In this document: piece by piece, positions 5,958 to 7,705 of the stretch
Numbering within the stretch: the stretch's first letter is position 1
How the letters are laid out: each line of letters starts with the position of its first letter
Source: an uncultured Nitrosotalea sp.
GTDB taxonomy: Archaea; Thermoproteota; Nitrososphaeria; Nitrososphaerales; Nitrosopumilaceae
DNA: 7,705 nt
NCBI GenBank assembly: GCA_946478655.1
Contig: CAMLDG010000016.1
Location: 1 to 7,705 of the forward strand
Direction: 5' to 3'
Made by a program: the position numbers and the translations under genes
The notes under the pieces: model-generated
Told to the model about the DNA's origin: nothing
Seen by the model: only the letters and a program-made list of their open reading frames with translations
The model's database searches: none

Positions 5958-6542
5958 TTGCTTCGTTCAGTAATAATTTCTGGTCCACCAGCCATTGGAA
6001 AGACTACAATAGCAAAAGGACTTGGAAATGAATTTGGTCTGAAATACTTGAGCGGGGGCGATGTTCTAAAAGAGATGGCAAAAGATCAAGGCTTTGAGAC
6101 TGACAGAGATGATTTCTGGGATACCCAGGAAGGGATGAATTTTCTAAATATTCGAAAAAAAAATCCTGAATTTGACAAACAGGTAGATGAAAAACTAAAA
6201 AAAATATTTTTGACTGAAAATGTTATCATAACAAGTTATACCTTGCCTTGGTTGGTCCAGGACGGCATCAAAATTTGGCTTGCAGGCTCACGAAAAGATA
6301 GTGCCAAAAGGATGACAATGCGAGATGACATTTCTATGGATGATGCACTTGAGATAGTCAAAAAACGATATGATGAAAACAAGACATTATATCACAAGCT
6401 TTACGGTTTTAACTTTGGTGAAGATCTGTCTGTGTTCAATGCTGTGATAAATACTGATAATCTTGGACCAGAACAAGTTCTGGAACAGGCAAAAAATGCG
6501 GTGAAAAAATACTATGACTCTAAAACAATTACAAAATCTTAG
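5958..6542 (+). CDS. cmk: Cytidylate kinase, archaeal type
   Basis: Cmk phosphorylates CMP or dCMP using ATP, feeding pyrimidine nucleotides to RNA and DNA synthesis. The 194-residue protein has the P-loop GPPAIGKTT at 9-17, then LKYLSGGDVLKEMAKDQG (28-45), the NPEFDKQVDEKLKKI helix (69-83), KIWLAGSRKDSAKRM (105-119), RDDISMDDALEIVKKR (122-137) and the archaeal Cmk signature YHKLYGFNFGEDLSVFNAVINT (145-166). The stretch where relatives usually read E-G/S-R-L-A-G is ITSYTLPW (91-98), so an arginine expected near the nucleotide is missing. The TTG at 5958, one base after the DUF106 stop, is the only start before the P-loop; its ribosome binding site is weak. Its position before cbf5 is that of archaeal cmk. 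CMP kinase is the best call, with exact substrate preference less certain. Confidence 0.88.
   Translation: MLRSVIISGPPAIGKTTIAKGLGNEFGLKYLSGGDVLKEMAKDQGFETDRDDFWDTQEGMNFLNIRKKNPEFDKQVDEKLKKIFLTENVIITSYTLPWLVQDGIKIWLAGSRKDSAKRMTMRDDISMDDALEIVKKRYDENKTLYHKLYGFNFGEDLSVFNAVINTDNLGPEQVLEQAKNAVKKYYDSKTITKS
6500..6504 (+). promoter_or_regulatory. Ribosome binding site of truB/cbf5
   Basis: GGTGA, inside cmk, lies nine bases before the ATG at 6514 and supports a start that overlaps cmk by 29 bases. Confidence 0.5.
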
Positions 6543-7512
6543 AGTAATAGACCAAGACATCACAAATGATGTCTATGGCACATATTATGATAAACGATCA
6601 ATTGAACAACTCTTGGAATATGGTTTCATTTTACTAGACAAGCCAAACGGCCCAACAAGCCATGAGACGGTAGCATGGGTAAAAAAAATACTACACGTTC
6701 CAAAAGCAGGACACAGTGGAACACTAGACCCTCAAGTCTCTGGGCTCTTGCCAATTGGACTTGGAGAGGCAACCAAGGCTCTCATCGTTTTATTGCTTGG
6801 ACCAAAAGAGTACCATGCTCTTGGAAGACTGCATACACTTCCGCCTCCGGAAAAATTGAAGGACGTGCTCAAGCAATTAACAGGTAAAATTTTTCAAAAA
6901 CCACCGCAAAGATCTGCCGTATCAAGACAAACTAGAATCAGACATGTATATGAAATCGAAGTCATAGAACAAAAAGAAAGATTGTTGCTTCTTAGAATCT
7001 TATGTGAAGCAGGAACCTATGTGAGAAAAATTTTCTATGACATGGGAGAAATTCTTAGCGAGGGTGCAACAATGATTGAACTTAGAAGAACTAGGGTGGG
7101 ACACTTTAACGAAGATTCCAATTTGGTAAAAATGCATGACCTAGTTGATGCATATGCTCTATGGAAAGAAAATGGCGATGACACAAAACTACGCAGAATA
7201 ATGATGCCAATAGAAATTACGTTAAGCGAGATAAAGTCTGTTGTAATAAGAGACTCTGCAGTTGATGCACTGTGTCATGGAGCACAGCTTGCAATACCTG
7301 GAATTTTGGAAATCTCACCTGGACTAAAGCGTGGAGATTTTGTTGCAATATACACGCAAAAAGGCGAGGTGGTAGCACTTGCAGAGGCTACACTTGACGA
7401 AGACGAAATTGTAGAAAATACCAAGGGCTTTGCCTTTAAGATAAAAAGAATCATCATGGCTCCAAATACATATCCGAAAAGTTGGAGATCAAAGGCAGTA
7501 GTTAACAATTAA
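6514..7512 (+). CDS. cbf5: rRNA pseudouridine synthase Cbf5 (TruB/dyskerin family)
   Basis: Cbf5 is the catalytic subunit of archaeal H/ACA ribonucleoproteins, which with Nop10, Gar1 and L7Ae convert guided uridines of rRNA to pseudouridine; it can also act on tRNA U55. The 332 residues match archaeal Cbf5. A short N-terminal extension (1-35) leads to FILLDKPNGPTSHE (38-51). The catalytic motif GHSGTLDPQVSGLLPIGLGEATKA (66-89) contains the nucleophile Asp72. KEYHALGRLH (98-107) holds the active-site tyrosine, then come FQKPPQRSAVSRQTRIR and CEAGTYVRKIFYDMG, and ELRRTRVGHF closes the catalytic domain. A PUA RNA-binding domain covers about 232-312 (IRDSAVDALCHGAQLAIPGI, then KRGDFVAIYTQKGEVVALAEA). 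ATG 6514 has a GGTGA site nine bases upstream. It overlaps cmk by 29 bases and is the last gene of the tight run. Confidence 0.96.
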   Translation: MTLKQLQNLRVIDQDITNDVYGTYYDKRSIEQLLEYGFILLDKPNGPTSHETVAWVKKILHVPKAGHSGTLDPQVSGLLPIGLGEATKALIVLLLGPKEYHALGRLHTLPPPEKLKDVLKQLTGKIFQKPPQRSAVSRQTRIRHVYEIEVIEQKERLLLLRILCEAGTYVRKIFYDMGEILSEGATMIELRRTRVGHFNEDSNLVKMHDLVDAYALWKENGDDTKLRRIMMPIEITLSEIKSVVIRDSAVDALCHGAQLAIPGILEISPGLKRGDFVAIYTQKGEVVALAEATLDEDEIVENTKGFAFKIKRIIMAPNTYPKSWRSKAVVNN

Positions 7513-7517
7513 AAAGG
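7508..7517 (+). promoter_or_regulatory. Possible TATA box for the last gene
   Basis: AATTAAAAAG overlaps the end of cbf5. Counting about 25 bases downstream puts a start of transcription near 7535-7540, at or just before the TTG start of the last gene, which would give a leaderless or nearly leaderless mRNA. AT-rich matches of this kind arise easily by chance. Confidence 0.3.
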
Positions 7518-7539
7518 AATCAAACCTGAATTTTTCAAG

Positions 7540-7705
7540 TTGATTCCAAAAGGCGCAGCCATATTTTTCATCGTGGGGCTGGTTGCTGCCGGAATGTTGG
7601 GCATTTATCTCTCACAGATTGCAAACCAAATTCCTACTCTGGTCTATGCAGACGGACCGTCTCTGACTATTATCCCAGAAAAAATTAACTATCATCTTGG
7701 GGAAC
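7540..7705 (+). CDS. Membrane-anchored or exported protein, N-terminal part
   Basis: An open frame runs off the right edge and I do not recognise the full protein. From the TTG at 7540 the visible 55 residues are a short basic N-terminus (MIPKG), a hydrophobic segment at about 6-24 (AAIFFIVGLVAAGMLGIYLS), then a polar stretch ending in SLTIIPEKINYHLGE. That is a signal anchor or signal peptide; VYA followed by Asp38 could be a cleavage site, though it lies far from the hydrophobic core. The last part resembles the first strand of Ig-like or cupredoxin-like surface domains (pattern xYxLGE), a weak hint only. The frame is open from the cbf5 stop onward (7513), and the sequence before the TTG (KGIKPEFFK) reads like protein, yet no ATG or GTG lies there. 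The start is therefore uncertain. Confidence 0.6.
   Translation, partial: MIPKGAAIFFIVGLVAAGMLGIYLSQIANQIPTLVYADGPSLTIIPEKINYHLGE

Noticed and set aside
6675..6887. 70-codon forward open frame inside cbf5
   Set aside because: It lies out of frame across the catalytic motif of cbf5, which is clearly the coding frame; the translation is arginine/threonine-rich without a domain.
7531..7535. T-run after cbf5 as a terminator
   Set aside because: Only five T residues without a stem, lying where the next gene's transcript would begin; not enough to call.

Overview
The window looks like part of the genome of an ammonia-oxidising-type archaeon (Nitrososphaerota/Thaumarchaeota, Nitrosopumilus/Nitrosarchaeum/Nitrosotenuis-like). 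The proteins are of archaeal type throughout: uL18, uS5, uL30 and uL15 with archaeal extensions, an archaeal AdkA, a DUF106 YidC-like protein, an archaeal cytidylate kinase and a Cbf5/dyskerin-type pseudouridine synthase. The DNA is AT-rich. The lineage is inferred from gene content and protein style, not from a search.

All supported genes lie on the + strand. Positions 1-342 are the 3' end of an unrecognised gene with a charged, Pro/Lys/Glu-rich tail; its stop overlaps the start of argF (339-1253, ornithine carbamoyltransferase). A 47-base gap with a TATA-like element and a T-run separates argF from the downstream half of the archaeal spc ribosomal operon: rpl18, rps5, rpl30, rpl15, secY, adkA, a DUF106 insertase, cmk and truB/cbf5 (1301-7512). 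Those nine genes overlap or abut with at most one spacer base, so they are probably one transcript with coupled translation. After a 27-base gap, a membrane-anchored or secreted protein begins at about 7540 and runs off the window.

The long operon joins ribosome building (uL18, uS5, uL30, uL15), membrane insertion (SecY and the YidC/EMC3-like protein), nucleotide supply (AMP and CMP kinases) and rRNA pseudouridylation (Cbf5). Compared with the order known in many other archaea, eL34 (between DUF106 and cmk) and eL14 (between cmk and cbf5) are absent, and argF rather than eL19/eL32 lies upstream of rpl18.

No mobile element, CRISPR array, tRNA or rRNA was seen. I found no clearly new system. 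The points most worth checking are the altered ornithine-binding loop of ArgF, the altered substrate region of Cmk, a methionine-rich segment and paired outer cysteines in the DUF106 protein, recurrent GAGGT ribosome-binding sites buried in upstream genes, and the unusual start of the last gene.
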